64,000 nucleotides of DNA from Rhododendron vialii (GCF_030253575.1 NC_080569.1:1260001-1324000), one strand, 5' to 3'; numbered from the stretch's first letter, positions 24,601-36,127 are shown. Program-made: numbers and translations. The notes: a model not told the origin generated them from the sequence alone.

Positions 24601-25822
24601 GTCTTCTATGTTACAGACTAGGGCCCACCCAAAGCTCTCCACTGATCAAGGTATTGAGAACGGTGATTCAGATGTTGACATGGGAGATTTGTCAGATTTT
24701 GAACAGGAGGAAGAGGGAGAAGTTGATTACGATGAGCTCCCAGCATTCAAGCCTCTCAGTAAAGCTCAACTCGCTAAGCTTAGCAAGGAAGATAAGGAGG
24801 AGTATTTTGAAGAGTACGCTTACCGAGTGAAGCTCCTCAATAAGAAGCAGTGGAGAGAGGAGTTGAAAAGAATGAAAGAGATGAAGAAGAAAGGGAAGGA
24901 TGCTGAGAATGAGTATGGTTTCATGGGAGGAGAAGATGGTGATCAGGAAAACGGAAGCCCAGCGCCTGTGTCCACTCCATTACCTGACATGGTCCTTCCC
25001 CCTTCCTTTGACAGTGACAGTCCAGCTTATAGGTACAGGTTTCTGGAGCCCACCTCACAATTTTTGGCAAGGCCAGTTTTGGACACCCATGGCTGGGACC
25101 ATGATTGTGGGTACGATGGTGTCAATTTGGAACAGAGTCTAGCCATTGCTAACCGGTTTCCAGCAGCAGTCTCTGTCCAAATCACAAAGGACAAGAAGGA
25201 TTTCAGCATCCACTTGGATTCCTCTATATCCGCAAAGCATGGGGAAAGCGGATCGACTATGGCAGGATTCGACATTCAGAATATTGGAAAACAGCTTGCT
25301 TACATTGTCAGAGGCGAAACCAAATTCAAGAACATTGTGAGGAAAAGGAAGAACAAGACGGCTGCTGGGGTAGCTATCACCTTCTTAGGAGAGAACGTTG
25401 CCACCGGATTGAAGGTCGAGGATCAGATTGCATTGGGAAAGCAATGGGCTTTGGTGGGTAGCTGTGGGACTGTTCGATGCCAAAGCGATGCGGCTTATGG
25501 GGCAAATTTTGAATTGCAGCGTTGCGAGCTGGATTACCCAGTTGGTCAAGTTCAGTCCACTTATGGGCTTTCTCTGATTAAGTGGAAAGGGGATTGGGCT
25601 TTGGGGTTCAACACTGTTGCTCAGTTCTCCATTGGGCGTGGTTCAAAGGTGGCTCTTCGCGCTGGAATCAACAATAAGATGAGTGGACAGATCACTGTGA
25701 GAACAAGCAGTTCTGAGCATCTTGGTATTGCTCTTGCTGCTGTTATTCCGGTAGCCTCTGCTATTTACAAGAAAATCTGGCCTGCTGGTGGTGGTGGTGG
25801 TGAGAGTTACTCGATCTATTAG
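21656..25822 (+). CDS. TOC159: Translocase of chloroplast TOC159 (preprotein import receptor)
   Basis: GTP-dependent receptor of the TOC complex in the outer chloroplast envelope that recognises transit peptides and works with TOC34/33 and the TOC75 channel. One uninterrupted frame of 1388 residues (Arabidopsis TOC159 is about 1500). Residues 1-600 form the acidic A-domain, rich in E, D and G, with five 31-residue repeats at 162-316. The GTPase G-domain starts near 730: P-loop GKSGVGKS at 742-749, switch DTPGL at 789-793, then TLTHAASAPPDGPSGSPLSY. The M-domain covers the C-terminal third, with RSPPLPYLLSSMLQTRAHPK, LDTHGWDHDCGYDG and the terminal beta-rich part. The ATG gives the expected family N-terminus ahead of the acidic region. 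Identity is strong; TOC132/120 paralogues are less likely because of the C-terminal wording. Confidence 0.95.
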   Translation: MDTNQAAAFQPSNSPSGIKISPPYDSEIDAFVKTNDLDNSIINRRSSSSSSVSGSEDGGYVSGEEEFETASERPVADEETLGKDAQGENLGEGSLGGSERLNFKTEMPMAVVTPDDDVEKGSKVRGFGGEYVEGDGIVTGEESNGVGDGVTDVVQAAETASEGFSGKPEVMAEPSSGENSNLNQLAEEAIAAEGFSGKTEVVVEPISGGNSNLNQLVEEAIVPEGLSEKPEVVVDMVSGENSNLNPLVEEAIEAEGFSREPEVVVEPISGENSNLNQFLMEAIAAMGFSRKPEVMVEPILGENSILNQAVEEGGLGVPQANILEVSTGSKGDNVAEISKSDETVSSEVQGSLVPEEIVMEETKLKEEKALNAEDSGAVEALPVLSLINDVTFEPANSKLVEADGVEVKNGGNSLGEAIHVKMFEPGVGLVDGSDDFNFDTISATSTKHKSEVEQSEPSGVTGSGAEAKLNESIVTNAADGAERVSTRDAESNGAHDNHVNDGLAEDEVKSKTDEEGDIGYSGSDEETDGMIFGSSEAARQFMEELEQGSGGGDQSQRMIDGQIVTDSDEEVDTDEEGGGKELFDSSALAALLKAATGGGSDGGGNFTITSQDGSRLFSIERPAGLGSSARAFRPATRPNPSSFFSSSGLMTGGNSENNLTEEERKKLEKLQQIRVKFLRLVQRLGVSPDESVAAQVLYRLALGGGRQTSQAFSLDAAKRTATQLEEEGKEDLDFSVNILVLGKSGVGKSATINSIFGEEKSFIDAFERATTTVKEISGVVDGVKIKVFDTPGLKSGVMEQGFNRRVLSSVTKVTKKSPPDIVLYVDRLDSQTRDLNDMPLLKTITGCLGQSIWRSAIVTLTHAASAPPDGPSGSPLSYDVFVTQRSHVVQQSIGQAVGDLRMMSPSLMNPVSLVENHPSCRKNREGQKVLPNGQTWRPQLLLLGYSMKILAEASSLSKPQDPFDHRKLFGFRSRSPPLPYLLSSMLQTRAHPKLSTDQGIENGDSDVDMGDLSDFEQEEEGEVDYDELPAFKPLSKAQLAKLSKEDKEEYFEEYAYRVKLLNKKQWREELKRMKEMKKKGKDAENEYGFMGGEDGDQENGSPAPVSTPLPDMVLPPSFDSDSPAYRYRFLEPTSQFLARPVLDTHGWDHDCGYDGVNLEQSLAIANRFPAAVSVQITKDKKDFSIHLDSSISAKHGESGSTMAGFDIQNIGKQLAYIVRGETKFKNIVRKRKNKTAAGVAITFLGENVATGLKVEDQIALGKQWALVGSCGTVRCQSDAAYGANFELQRCELDYPVGQVQSTYGLSLIKWKGDWALGFNTVAQFSIGRGSKVALRAGINNKMSGQITVRTSSSEHLGIALAAVIPVASAIYKKIWPAGGGGGESYSIY
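22139..22603 (+). repeat. 93-bp tandem repeat x5 in the TOC159 A-domain
   Basis: Five consecutive in-frame units start at 22139, 22232, 22325, 22418 and 22511, exactly 93 bp apart. Each encodes 31 residues of the form EGFSxKPEVxVEPxSGENSN followed by LNQLVEEAI. Units differ by several substitutions but no length changes. Confidence 0.95.
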
Positions 25823-27808
25823 ATCCAGTTTCGTTTCTTGCAGTTTTTGCTTTATCTTGAAGTGGGATTGTTGACTTAATTGCTCAAAGCACAGTTTAGT
25901 CTTCATCACTTTCTCGAGTCATGCTTTGTTTTTTTGATTTAGAACTTGGTTCCAAGTATTTTGGCGTAGTAAATTGTATTGAATATGATATGAAACTCAG
26001 AGGGAACATCATATTCATTGTTATATTATCTGTTCATTATTGAATGAATTTGGAACATCATTTGAGTTTCATCAGTTCTGAAAACATCTTTTCTAACATG
26101 TTTTTGGTTGGAAATATATGGATATTGATTCTCTTTTATAGGTACAGAATTGGGTGTTAACACAACTTTGCGTGATATAATTTCCAACAGAATTGAGTTT
26201 TAATGCAGCTTTGCGTGGTATATTTACGGGGTCCAGAATCCATGTGTGCTAGTTGGAAAACAACTTGAGTGTGGGTTTTTGCCTCTGTTAAACCTACATA
26301 TCCCCTCAATCTAGAGAACTGGATTGCTGACCATTTTTGCCTTTCCTGCTATGTCTTTACCCTGGTTGTTGAGTGTTGTAAGTCACTTGAAATGATAGGT
26401 TAAAAGATGGAGAGCACATGTAAAACCTTGTAGACATCGTGCCACGAGCTTCTTTACAGTTGTGCTTGATTTAGAGATGCACAGCCTTTCTTGTTCATCA
26501 GTACGACTGAGAACAGGTTTAATGTTGTGTTGAGTTTTATGGGTAACAACTAGAAATGGGTGGAAATTTTCAGTACTGTGAACTGTATTCAATGTGTTTC
26601 AAGACCAAAAAGGTTGGATTTGAAGATCAGAAAGGATACAAGGATTTGTGTACTTTCACATGATGACTCGTCTCCAGCAACCTTGTATGCTATTGATTCA
26701 GATCAGCATAGTGAATCCTCTTTTCTGTGGAAACAGAACGTTGCCAAGAATACGGTTGTCATTTCTGCTGCAATGGTTTTTTACCAGAGCAAATCTACAC
26801 CCACGTGTTTAGATACGGCCACAAACAAATTTGCGGAGCCATCTGATACACATTAGTCCCATGAAATAATTAAGGGTCCACATCATTAGATTTGGAACAA
26901 ATCGGTGTTCAGATCTGTGTAGATAAATCTTGTATGCACACATACTTCTCCTTTTTGCCATGTCACATGTACTCGGGACTGGGTATGTATCAAGTGTCTG
27001 GATTGATCTGAATCTCGTCTCAAAGAAACAAGAACACTGGAAACATCGTTAATAAGAAACCTCTCTGCATTCAAATACAAGAAAAGATGCCTCGCGAGCC
27101 CCAGACTACAAAAATACTACTCCTACATTAGTATGGAACTTGGCCGGCCCGGCGGGCCCAATGCAGGTTTCTTTCTTTCAGACTTGAACTTGGCCGGCCC
27201 GGTGCAGGTTTCTTTCTTTCAGACTTTCATCGTGATGTTTGTGTAATTTTTGTTTTGAAACCATCCCACAGGGCTGGCCAAGATGAAGCCAGAATAGATG
27301 CTACACTGCATATTTTTGCTTTCTTCTACTTCTTCTTCATGTTCGTTGAAACACCACACTTTGATGTAAAACAAACCAAATTACTAGAATTCAATTTTTG
27401 TAAAATCGTTGCAGAACTCAACTTAAAATCCTTTGCAAAACTTAATTCATTGACAATCTCTGGACGCGATAAATTCTGCAAATAAAGATCAAACTCTTCA
27501 AGCTTGACTCGATTTGAAATAACTCGAAAACAATTCAAGTAGTAAATTATACAGCTAATTAGAATTTTCAGGCCAACTTAAAAAGAACAGATATCTTCAT
27601 CTCATTTCCTCCCCAAACTAAAAGTTCAAACAAACAAAAAACAACCAAAACTATTAGTGCCAACCACAACCATGAAATTTTACATAGCAAACCTGATATC
27701 AACTGTTGACAGTGGACATAACCTACCCAAAGGAAAAACATTCCAAACCATTACCGACACCAGTTCATTTCACCATAAAAGCAACAAATTCGTAACCTTT
27801 TACCACCA
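25823..27808. other. Convergent intergenic stretch between TOC159 and LDAP
   Basis: Contains the 3' untranslated regions of both convergent genes and no recognised gene. A two-unit tandem repeat lies at 27137-27226. Confidence 0.5.
27137..27226. repeat. Two-unit tandem repeat
   Basis: GAACTTGGCCGGCCCGG followed by TGCAGGTTTCTTTCTTTCAG occurs twice; the first unit has a short extra GCGGGCCCAA stretch. Confidence 0.85.
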
Positions 27809-29577
27809 TCATTCTGCCACGCCCACAGCTTCCCCATGCTCTGCTCCTTCAAAAACCTTAGCTATCTTCTCTATCGGAACAACCGGCAGATAAGTTGCCA
27901 CCACGTATCCTCTGTCCGCCGTGCAGCGCACTGTCTCGTTGTACTTCTCCGTCCAGTATGCGGCCGTGGGAACCACTATGCCGGCCACCTGAGGAAACAA
28001 CGGAAGCTGGTTAAGGCCTCGCCAAGCCGAGACCGCGTACTGCTCTGCCACTGGCTCGTACTTGGTGTAGAGCTCTTTGGCAGTAGGCTCGTACTTGACG
28101 TAGACTGTTTTAGCCATGTTCGACGCCGTATCCACCACGCCGGATCGCTGCACCTCTGAAGCCACAGCTCGAGCCACTTCCGGAGCTTTCTGAGCCGCCG
28201 ACAGGGCTTGGCACGATGCCTGCTTCACAAGATTCGGCAAGTGACGTTCCAACTCGTTCATCGACTCGTCCACCTGTTAATTAAGTGAGCAAATAAACGC
28301 ACATTATACTTGGTCAAATCCCTCCCACTTTCTAGTGCTTCAAAAATTTACAGGTTTAATCATTCATTTATCAAACAAAACGATGTCAAACACTTTAACC
28401 AAATTGATCACGAATAATTATCTTTGATAGTACAAAAACTTGTCAAATTTCAATACCCATGAATGCATATAAGCCGAAAACCTACAAACCTAGTCTTTTC
28501 TTTGAGAGCATAAGTAGTCCCCATAAATGCATATATATGCAGAAAAACTACAAAATTTAACCTTTGACAATATATGCACAACGTTGCTTCTTTCAGAAAA
28601 TTTTACCATTCGAAGTTCAAAACATGTTGAAAATTAAATTTCTATGCAATAAACCGATCCAACCAACGATTCAAATTTTTATTTCTGCTACAAACTTGCG
28701 CAATAACTTTCACTATTAAGACGCAAGTAATTTTATTTGTTTTTTCTGCCCAACGATGCAAATCAGAATCTGATAGTAACTTGCTAAGTTAAAACAAACC
28801 ACGCTGTATGAAACTCTTACCTTGTGATCGACGAACTTGAGAAGCTCAAAAGGAACATCGTGGAACTTCTCGAAAACCGGACCAATAACTGTTTTCACGG
28901 TACCTTCAACGGTCTGAACACCCGGTTTCAGTGGACCGGAGTTCTCTTTAGCGAATTCGTAAAGGGTTGAAAAACAAACGATCATGTAAATCGCCGCGGC
29001 TTGAACGAAATCCAGATACTTAAGCCTGTTCTCCTCATCTTGGACCTTCACTCAATAACACCGTAAACAGAATATCCTTATCAAAACCTCAATTTTTTCC
29101 AAACCAATACAAAGTCAACCACTAGTAATTTAATTCACTAATAATAAAACATAGTACAACCGAACGAGCAATCGATTCTACTCCGTGAAACAATCAAAGT
29201 CCGAAATAATGTCTCGACGAATCCAGTTAAAGTTTAGATTCTGATTTCTCTTGTTTTCAAGCAATTTCTCGGGAACCAAACAATCGGATTTTAAATCACA
29301 GTATCAAGAAACATAACAGTATCGGCCCATATCTAACAGTATCAGAAAGGATGACGGTATCGGCCAATATATTATATAACAGTAGCAGAATCATGAAACA
29401 TAACAGCATTAGGATACGACCATATATTGATCGGTATCAGAAAGTATTTGCGGATAACATCGACCGTTACGTAATTAATGGATTTTCAAAAGAACCCTGC
29501 AATTCTGCAAACAAACACAGGCCCAGAAAAGATTTGCTTACCGTCTCAGTTGGAGGTTGGGTATCTGAATCCGCCAT
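27809..29577 (-). CDS. Lipid-droplet-associated / small rubber particle-like protein (REF/SRPP family)
   Basis: Plant REF/SRPP proteins coat cytosolic lipid droplets or rubber particles and promote droplet stability, often under stress. Three exons join in phase: 29577-29542 ([12 protein letters not shown]), 29045-28821 and 28273-27809, giving 241 residues, the usual family length. Key stretches are [46 protein letters not shown], then [30 protein letters not shown] and [15 protein letters not shown], all in the family order. There is no transmembrane segment; binding is through amphipathic repeats. Exon 2 uses an acceptor AAG|GTCC. A perfect heat-shock element lies just upstream. Closest Arabidopsis counterparts would be LDAP1-3; I cannot say which. 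Confidence 0.93.
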
Positions 29578-29669
29578 TTTCGAAGTGAGAGAGAGCGAGA
29601 GAGAGAGCCGGGGGGGGGGTTTATCTTATGGCGTTGAAGCAGAATTGGTAGGCACGAAACGCTTCTAAT

Positions 29670-29682
29670 GAAACTTCTGGAA
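29670..29682. promoter_or_regulatory. Heat-shock element upstream of LDAP/SRPP gene
   Basis: GAAACTTCTGGAA matches the three-unit nGAAnnTTCnnGAA consensus exactly. It lies 93-105 bp before the LDAP ATG. A TATA-like TTTTATAACC (minus strand) is close by at about 29702-29711, so the element would overlap the transcription start region. Confidence 0.6.
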
Positions 29683-29918
29683 GCGTTGCGCCTGCTCCCG
29701 GTTATAAAAGAGTTTTTCTGAACGATGTTCGAGATCTAGGGCATAGCAAACCAAAACAAAATTATGCCAAGTGTCGAGCGAGGAATGGGCGTTGGTGAGC
29801 GCCTTGTGGGCTAAGCTAAGCTAAACTCGACGACGGTTAGATTTAACTCGAGGTGCGAGAACATAAAAAGAGAGGTGGTATGTATGTATGGTATGGTATG
29901 GTTAGTGTGGGCGGTTGC

Positions 29919-29924
29919 CACGTG
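29919..29924. promoter_or_regulatory. G-box (CACGTG)
   Basis: CCACGTGG sits about 340 bp upstream of the LDAP/SRPP start codon. G-boxes bind bZIP and bHLH factors and occur in ABA-responsive promoters; a single short site is weak evidence. Confidence 0.35.
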
Positions 29925-31550
29925 GATCATGGGCGGTTAGGCGGTGCATCGGGCGTTGGGATGGCACGGATTTCTATGAGGAAACCAACCTCATCTCCAA
30001 TCCCAATGAGAAGTTTTTCAGTGCCGGGTATTCACCGGCTACGTAGTGCCGACTACCATCTCGGCTGTCCAAATGTGTTTTAGACTGTTTAAATCTATTT
30101 GAGTATTTTTTAAGTATAAAATTACTAAACACTCCTTCAAGTCCAAACAGATCTGAACTATCAAAAATACGTTTGGACAACCGAAATACATGCTCGGCAC
30201 CACGGATGCACTGAAAAATTTCTCCCAATGGCATTATTGTACAGTACAGTATTGGATTTGGATTTGGATTGGGTCGGGCACAGTGGTCAAGGTTTTCTCT
30301 CTCTCACGATTCCTCTTTTCAAAAAAAGTGGAGTAGCTCATGATTCCTGGAGGGATTTTTTCGTCTTCTCAATAAAATATATACTCCACTTAAAATTTAA
30401 CTATGGGTACACCCACCGTTTACATTAGTACCAGATTACTAGAGGTGGTCGGTTCTTAACTCATCTAGTTTGCACCCTCGGCTCACCCAGAGGAATTTGG
30501 GGTGCGTGCCCTAGTCCCTTTAGGGACTGCTTGGGTGTTGGGTCAATTTAAAACGTCCATGCTTAGTAATGGATGATTTAAATTGCATCTCAATTGAATA
30601 GATTTTGGCTGAGTATGGACGGTTCGAATTGGCATATCACGCATGAAGACAGCACGATTCAGATTGCATTTCGGTCAAATAAATTTCGGCCAAGTATGAA
30701 TGGTCTGTATTGGCCTATCATGCATGGGGACATTAGGCACCCCAAAGGCAACCGAGAGAGGTTTAAGTTTTAGAGTATTGAGAGAAGTCCAGCTCCCTTT
30801 AATTGTAAATTCATTGACTTCCCTATAACACCCACTGATGTATATAATCAATCAATATGCAAAGCAAATGTGTTATGTACTCTCAAGTATTCACGCACCT
30901 ATTTCCAAATTTTTGGATTTTTCATTTTTAAAAATTTAATGAGAAAATGAGAGGGAGGACGTGGAGAGAGGGGGAAAGATATTTTAGGGGAGTATATATT
31001 TTGAGGAAAAACTAACGTGGTGACCCAACTTATTTTTTCACCACACATTATTGTGGTTCTTACTATAAAGTATCGAGTTCACACAAAATCATTTTTTGCC
31101 CCGTGCATTAAACAAGTACAACGGTATTATCAAACAAAATATGTACAATAAATCGCATGGAATCCACGCAAATGATCCAACACCAGTGCAAAATGTATAG
31201 CTTTCCCCTCAAAATTGTGACACCAAAATCTGCGTACCGCAGTCCCATTCCATTCAAACGATGAAACACCACACGCTAGTACAAAACGGATATTTTCCAA
31301 CAAATTTGTGATTTGTTTTTTTACTTCAAAACAACATACTTTTACCATTACAAGCCTTTAAACATATTACATTGGTGCATTTTTAAACGAGTGAGAAGGT
31401 TTAGTATCGTTTTTAACTTTTTGTGTTTTGCGTTTTCGTTAGATTAACCTTTTAAATTTTTTTGAATTGGCATGAGAGAAGTCTAAATAGTAAAAAGAAA
31501 TATGACAACAATTCACTAAACATGTAAAATACCAAATAACTATATTTTTT

Positions 31551-31727
31551 TATGGGAATTGATTTCTACACTTCATGTTCTGATAACCACACTCATTTTT
31601 TTTGGATTTTAGTGTTGAAAGTTATGTAATTTTTTTTTGCTAAAAGAAAAAAAAGATAGTGTGAATATCAAAAAAGAAAGTGTGTGTAATTTTTTTTGGA
31701 TGATAGTAAAAAAGGGGAATTGATTTA
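31551..31727. mobile_element. Degenerate relative of the 7927-8108 MITE
   Basis: GGGAATTGATTTCTACACTTC and internal TTTTAGTGTTGAAAG and TTTGCTAAAAGA motifs match the MITE at 7927-8108. The right end is rearranged and no target duplication is visible. Confidence 0.5.
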
Positions 31728-31855
31728 TGAGCAAATTGAGTATGAGGACATATTATAAGGGTTTTTGCTATAATAAAGACACAAATATTTTCCCATAAGT
31801 CTAAAGGACATTCTGTCGATAATTTACAAAAAACCCTCTCCTAAGGTTGATCAGC

Positions 31856-32056
31856 GTTGAAAGTGCCTAAAACCCAAGAGTACCTCATGAAAGTGCCTAA
31901 AACCCTAGGGTACCTTATGAAAGTGCCTAAATCGCTAAAATCTTATACTATAGGAAAGTATACCCTAAAATCATATGATAGTACCTAAATCGCTAAAATC
32001 TTATACTATAGGAAAATGCACCCTAAAACTTTATGAAAGTGCCTAAAACCTTAGAG
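31856..32056. repeat. Minisatellite-like tandem repeat
   Basis: GAAAGTGCCTAAAACC recurs four times, interleaved with two copies of AATCGCTAAAATCTTATACT and TACCCTAAAA variants. Unit length varies from about 35 to 65 bp, so it is a compound repeat. Confidence 0.8.
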
Positions 32057-32615
32057 TCTTGTCTCATTTAAGACAATTTAAATGGAAAAAAAAACATTTT
32101 TTTTGTTAGCCAAACAAAGTCCTTGTCTCATTAATGACAATTTTGTCTTTTCACAGACTTTAAACTCTAAAATATTTTTATTAATGAATTCTACACATCA
32201 CAGAAACTTATGCTGGATTAAAACTCCAATGAGGTTGTTTCATTTGGACTTTATGCTAATATGATATAATTTTTAATTTCTGTTCATATATTTATATTTT
32301 TTAAATTCATCTCGACAAGACAAAAATTAATCCCAAACATTACGGTAAAAAACTGTATAAAAATTACAAAAGTTAAATATGATACTTAAAAATATCAGAG
32401 CAAAAATTTAGTAGAAACTGTCCAAAAAAAAAGAAAAGAAAGAAGAAAAGAAAGTAGCAAGAACATATGGCCAAGTTTTCTTTTGGAATGATAAATGCAG
32501 GGCCGAGTCCCCCGGTTCACCAAATTACAGAGGCCTTTGGTGGAACGGCGGCGAGAGCAGGAAAAGGCGTTATTGATCGTTTGAAGAAAGTCGAGAACCT
32601 CTTCTCTTCGTCAAA

Positions 32616-34623
32616 ATGGAGGAGCACCGAAGTATTATTAAGGAGGTGTTTGGCGAATCATCGGATAGCGAAGACGACGATCAACGAATCCAGCTTGATG
32701 ATCCAAACGCCGAGTTTCATTCTCAGTTAATCTTTGGCAAAGGCCCTTGTTGGGAACCAGTCAGCCAAATCAACGGCTTATCGCTTTGCAGAGACCTTTT
32801 ATCTCACGACCAGCAGTCTTCTTTGCTATCAGCTATAGAAATTGGTGCGTGTATATTGCATTGGGTAGGAAATCATTTGATTTATTTGTATCTTAGTAAC
32901 CTAATCCGGGCGAGCTCGACCGTGAAAACGTCTTCTAAAACTTCCCAAACTAGTAAAATTTGCGAGAGCGTGTTTTGGATTTCTTCCGCTTCCGTCTTCC
33001 TTTTTTCAATTGACATTTGGATTTGGTTTTCATTTGGATTTGCCCCTTTTATTATCTTGTTTCTATCATGGTCCAATGAATTGAAGATAAAAAGAAGCGT
33101 CTTTTGCTGTTTAAGAGTTTTTTTTTTCCAGACACATCCCTTCCAATTCAGCAAATCCAGTTACTTTGTGTTGGGTACATAAATTGTAGTGTAGTTATGG
33201 TACATGTCACCTCCGGCCTCCGCCAGGGAGTATTGCCCCTCCGTTGCTAGAAAATATTGTCCGGTCACACCACACCATTATCTGTAAAAGGCCCCACTGC
33301 ACTTAAGTCGGGACCAAACTAAGGCCTCCACCCCAAAGCTAAGGCCCCCACCATGTGTGGACGATGTTAGGAGTATATTTAGCACCACTAAAGGGCTATG
33401 AGGATTCGAGCTTGGGCCTTATCCAACCAAGTCCGAGTTTTTACCACTGAACCAACCCCTAATTTTTATTGGCGGAGAATGATTTTTTTCTTTCCTTGTT
33501 TTCAATGTCTTATTTGTAATCCTAAATTTAGGGATTGAGAATAGCTTTTCTTGGGTGCGAGGTTAGTGGTGATATCTCATTTGTGTTCTTAAAAATTTTC
33601 CACTTGTGGATGCAGAAGGATGGTTTACTGAAGCGTCTCACAACCAGGTATGACAGCCTAAACTAATATATGAGGGGCCTCTACTTTTCCATCTGTGGTA
33701 GTTGCGGCTTCGTAATGGTTATGGATTTATGTGGCAGTTTTGTATTTCAATTGAAGAACTAAAAAATTAGAGAGGCATATAACTTGTAAAAATAACCACA
33801 AGTTCATCAATACGTTTATTAGAAGTAGGTTCAAACCATTGGGTTATGCATCAATTGTGAGCTTCGTCACTCCTTTATTCTAATAATCAAGTAAGCGGTA
33901 CGGTTTTGAGATTGGATCTATTGCATGCAAAAAGTCAGACTGGTAGCCACCAGGTCATCTAAAAGTTCAAGATATCATAGAGGGCTGGTTTGTTGTCAAT
34001 ACCCTGAACAAAATAGATAGCTCTGAGTTGGCTCTCTGTTCAAACTGGTTTAAACTGTTGTTGTTCCAGTTGAGCACCCAAACACCCCAATACTCGGCGT
34101 AGTTTGGATCATTATTTTGGCGTGTACACAATTTTCTGTCCAGGCTATCTATATATTAGAAACAACAAGCATAGTGAGAAAATACCTAAGAAGTAGTAAT
34201 ATCGACGAAATGCTTTTCTCGTGTGCATGTAGCTGAAACAATTGGGACATTTCATGCCAAGTTCATTTGATCCTCTGCCAATTTATCTTCACCAAATTGT
34301 TTCTTTGGCATAATCCATGAAAATTAGGCACACCATAAGACATAAGTACATCAAGTCATCTCAACCCCAATGGGTTTGTAACAAATTTAAGTAAGCACAT
34401 GGAAGAATATTAACAAAAGCTGTAAAAATTTGATCCTACTTAAATGTCCAACTTGAAAAACACGTTCAGTTGTAGGTGGATCTACTTGAATGGGCCATAA
34501 GTTTTATTTCTCACTGCTGGCATCATTGTTGTTATCTTCGTGTGTGAGAGAATGGGTGTTCCTTTTCGTTCCTTATACCATGATGTTGCTACCATTTGCT
34601 AGCAATTCTTTGGTCTGCTGCAT

Positions 34624-34676
<53 letters not shown>

Positions 34677-36127
34677 ACACACACACACACACGCACACGC
34701 ACACATACACTTAAACACACACACACATGCACATAACATTTTCGTTAGTTTTTCAATTTATGAATTCTTAGCATGGCTTGCCTTCGGAACAGAGTTGAGA
34801 ATTGTTACTTCATTGTCTATACAGTGTTACGTCTAAATTACTCGTAGGTATGAGTGATTCAGCCATTATTGCGGTGTGTTTCTTGTGATTTTGAGTTTTT
34901 CTATTTGAAATGGACCAACTTTGTTATTTTGGCTTTATGGAATTTTTCCTGATCGCCCAATTGGTAAACATGCAGAATAGACCTTCCCAGATTTTAATGT
35001 TGTAATTGCTCCTTTGGTATGGTTGCTCACTATGCAAAAAAACATCAGCGTTCAGTAAGCTCTAGGGCCTAGGCTATTCATCAAGTAACATTGGCACTGT
35101 CTGTACATTGCATGCTTATCTAGCAATTCTTCATATAGTCTTGCTTCTCGTGGAGGCTTTTGAGCTCATACATTCCTTTCAGTGCAGGCTATGAGATTTG
35201 GAGATCTTCCCCGATGGGCAACTGAACTATCTAAGTTAATTCGTGAGGTGGTGCATTTTAGTGAACAAGTTTCTGAGTTAGGGGTTATAGCAGCATGTGA
35301 CGATAAAGATGCATGCCTTCTTCCATCAAATTTACTTTGGAGAGAGCCTCTCTTTGACCAACTCATTGTGAACGTTTACCATCCAGGTGAGGTGGGATAT
35401 GCCCTTCTGAAGTTTAATGTTTTATTGGTATTTGACATACTTAGACAAAACTGCTTTTCTTATACTTTTCTAGATCTCTTAACTTTCAACACTTGAATTA
35501 GATAACTTAGATGAATGCTACTCTCCCTTTTCCTGCCGCCTTTTTTTTTTGTGAAAATTCTGTTAGAGACAACATACATTGGCTTGGTGTTTTTGTATGC
35601 TTGGGCCAGACCTTTTTTCCTTAAATATATCGTCCCTCGTGTATAGTCGTATGGGTTCCTCCGAAATGTAGAACTGATGTCAGATGGTTTTGTTGCACGA
35701 TTCTATTACTTTTTTGTCATAATAATGATCTCTTGAGTTGCTGTCATGGAATTTTAATGGTATGAAGACAAGCGAGATGACTGTTCTAGCTTTTGGCTAT
35801 TTTCAGGGCATATGTGCACATGTTGACCTTATGCGCTTTGAAGATGGTATTGCCATCATCTCCCTAGAATCATCGTGTGTGATGCATTTCACCCACGTAG
35901 AAAGTGATGGTGGCATCATCGAAAAGGAATCGGAAAGGGATCCACCCATGCCCAAGATTCCTGTGTATTTAACCCCAGGATCGGTAGTCTTAATGTGGGG
36001 AGAAGCACGCTATCATTGGAAGCATGAGATAAATCGCAATACAGGTTTCCAGAAGTGGGAGGGGAAAGATATCGATCAGAAAAGAAGAACTTCAATCACT
36101 CTAAGGAAGCTTTGCCCCGACAAGTGA
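32616..36127 (+). CDS. AlkB-like 2-oxoglutarate/Fe(II)-dependent oxygenase
   Basis: Member of the AlkB dioxygenase superfamily, which removes or modifies alkyl groups on nucleic acids or proteins. The substrate here is unknown; similarity is to short plant ALKBH8-type proteins without a methyltransferase domain. Four exons join in phase: 32616-32844, 33616-33647 (a 32-bp exon), 35188-35391 and 35807-36127, for 261 residues. The catalytic domain shows HxD (H160, D162 in AHVDLMRF), the distal iron-binding H228 (WKHEINR) and the 2-oxoglutarate-binding arginine set R249/R255 (RRTSITLR). It also has YHPGEGICAH and LTPGSVVLMWGEARY, typical of AlkB proteins. The acidic N-terminus (SSDSEDDD) is not conserved. 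Intron 1 holds a SINE and intron 2 a large CT/CA microsatellite. All active-site residues are present, so the enzyme is probably functional. Confidence 0.9.
33195..33461 (-). mobile_element. tRNA-derived SINE in AlkB-like gene intron 1
   Basis: On the minus strand the 5' end reads GGGGTTGGTTCAGTGGTAAA, an A-box-like sequence. A B-box-like AGCTCGAATCCTC follows about 40 bases later. A tRNA-unrelated body of about 200 bp follows. The 3' end is approximate. Confidence 0.6.
34627..34710 (+). repeat. CT/CA compound microsatellite
   Basis: About 23 CT units followed by CA-rich repeats with CG and TA interruptions, inside intron 2 of the AlkB-like gene. Confidence 0.95.

Larger units (their letters stand above)
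29925..32615. other. Divergent intergenic stretch between LDAP and the AlkB-like gene
   Basis: No gene recognised. It holds an approximately 90-bp imperfect direct repeat at 30600-30745 (TATGGACGGTTCGAATTGGC against TATGAATGGTCTGTATTGGC), a degenerate MITE at 31551-31727 and a minisatellite-like region at 31856-32056. Confidence 0.5.

Noticed and set aside
32467-32730. Plus-strand frame MAKFSFGMINAGPS overlapping the AlkB-like start
   Set aside because: Different frame from the conserved protein, no homology; at most a leader sequence.
34490-34714. Plus-strand frame with poly-Leu/Ser and His/Thr tail
   Set aside because: It translates the CT/CA microsatellite inside an intron.
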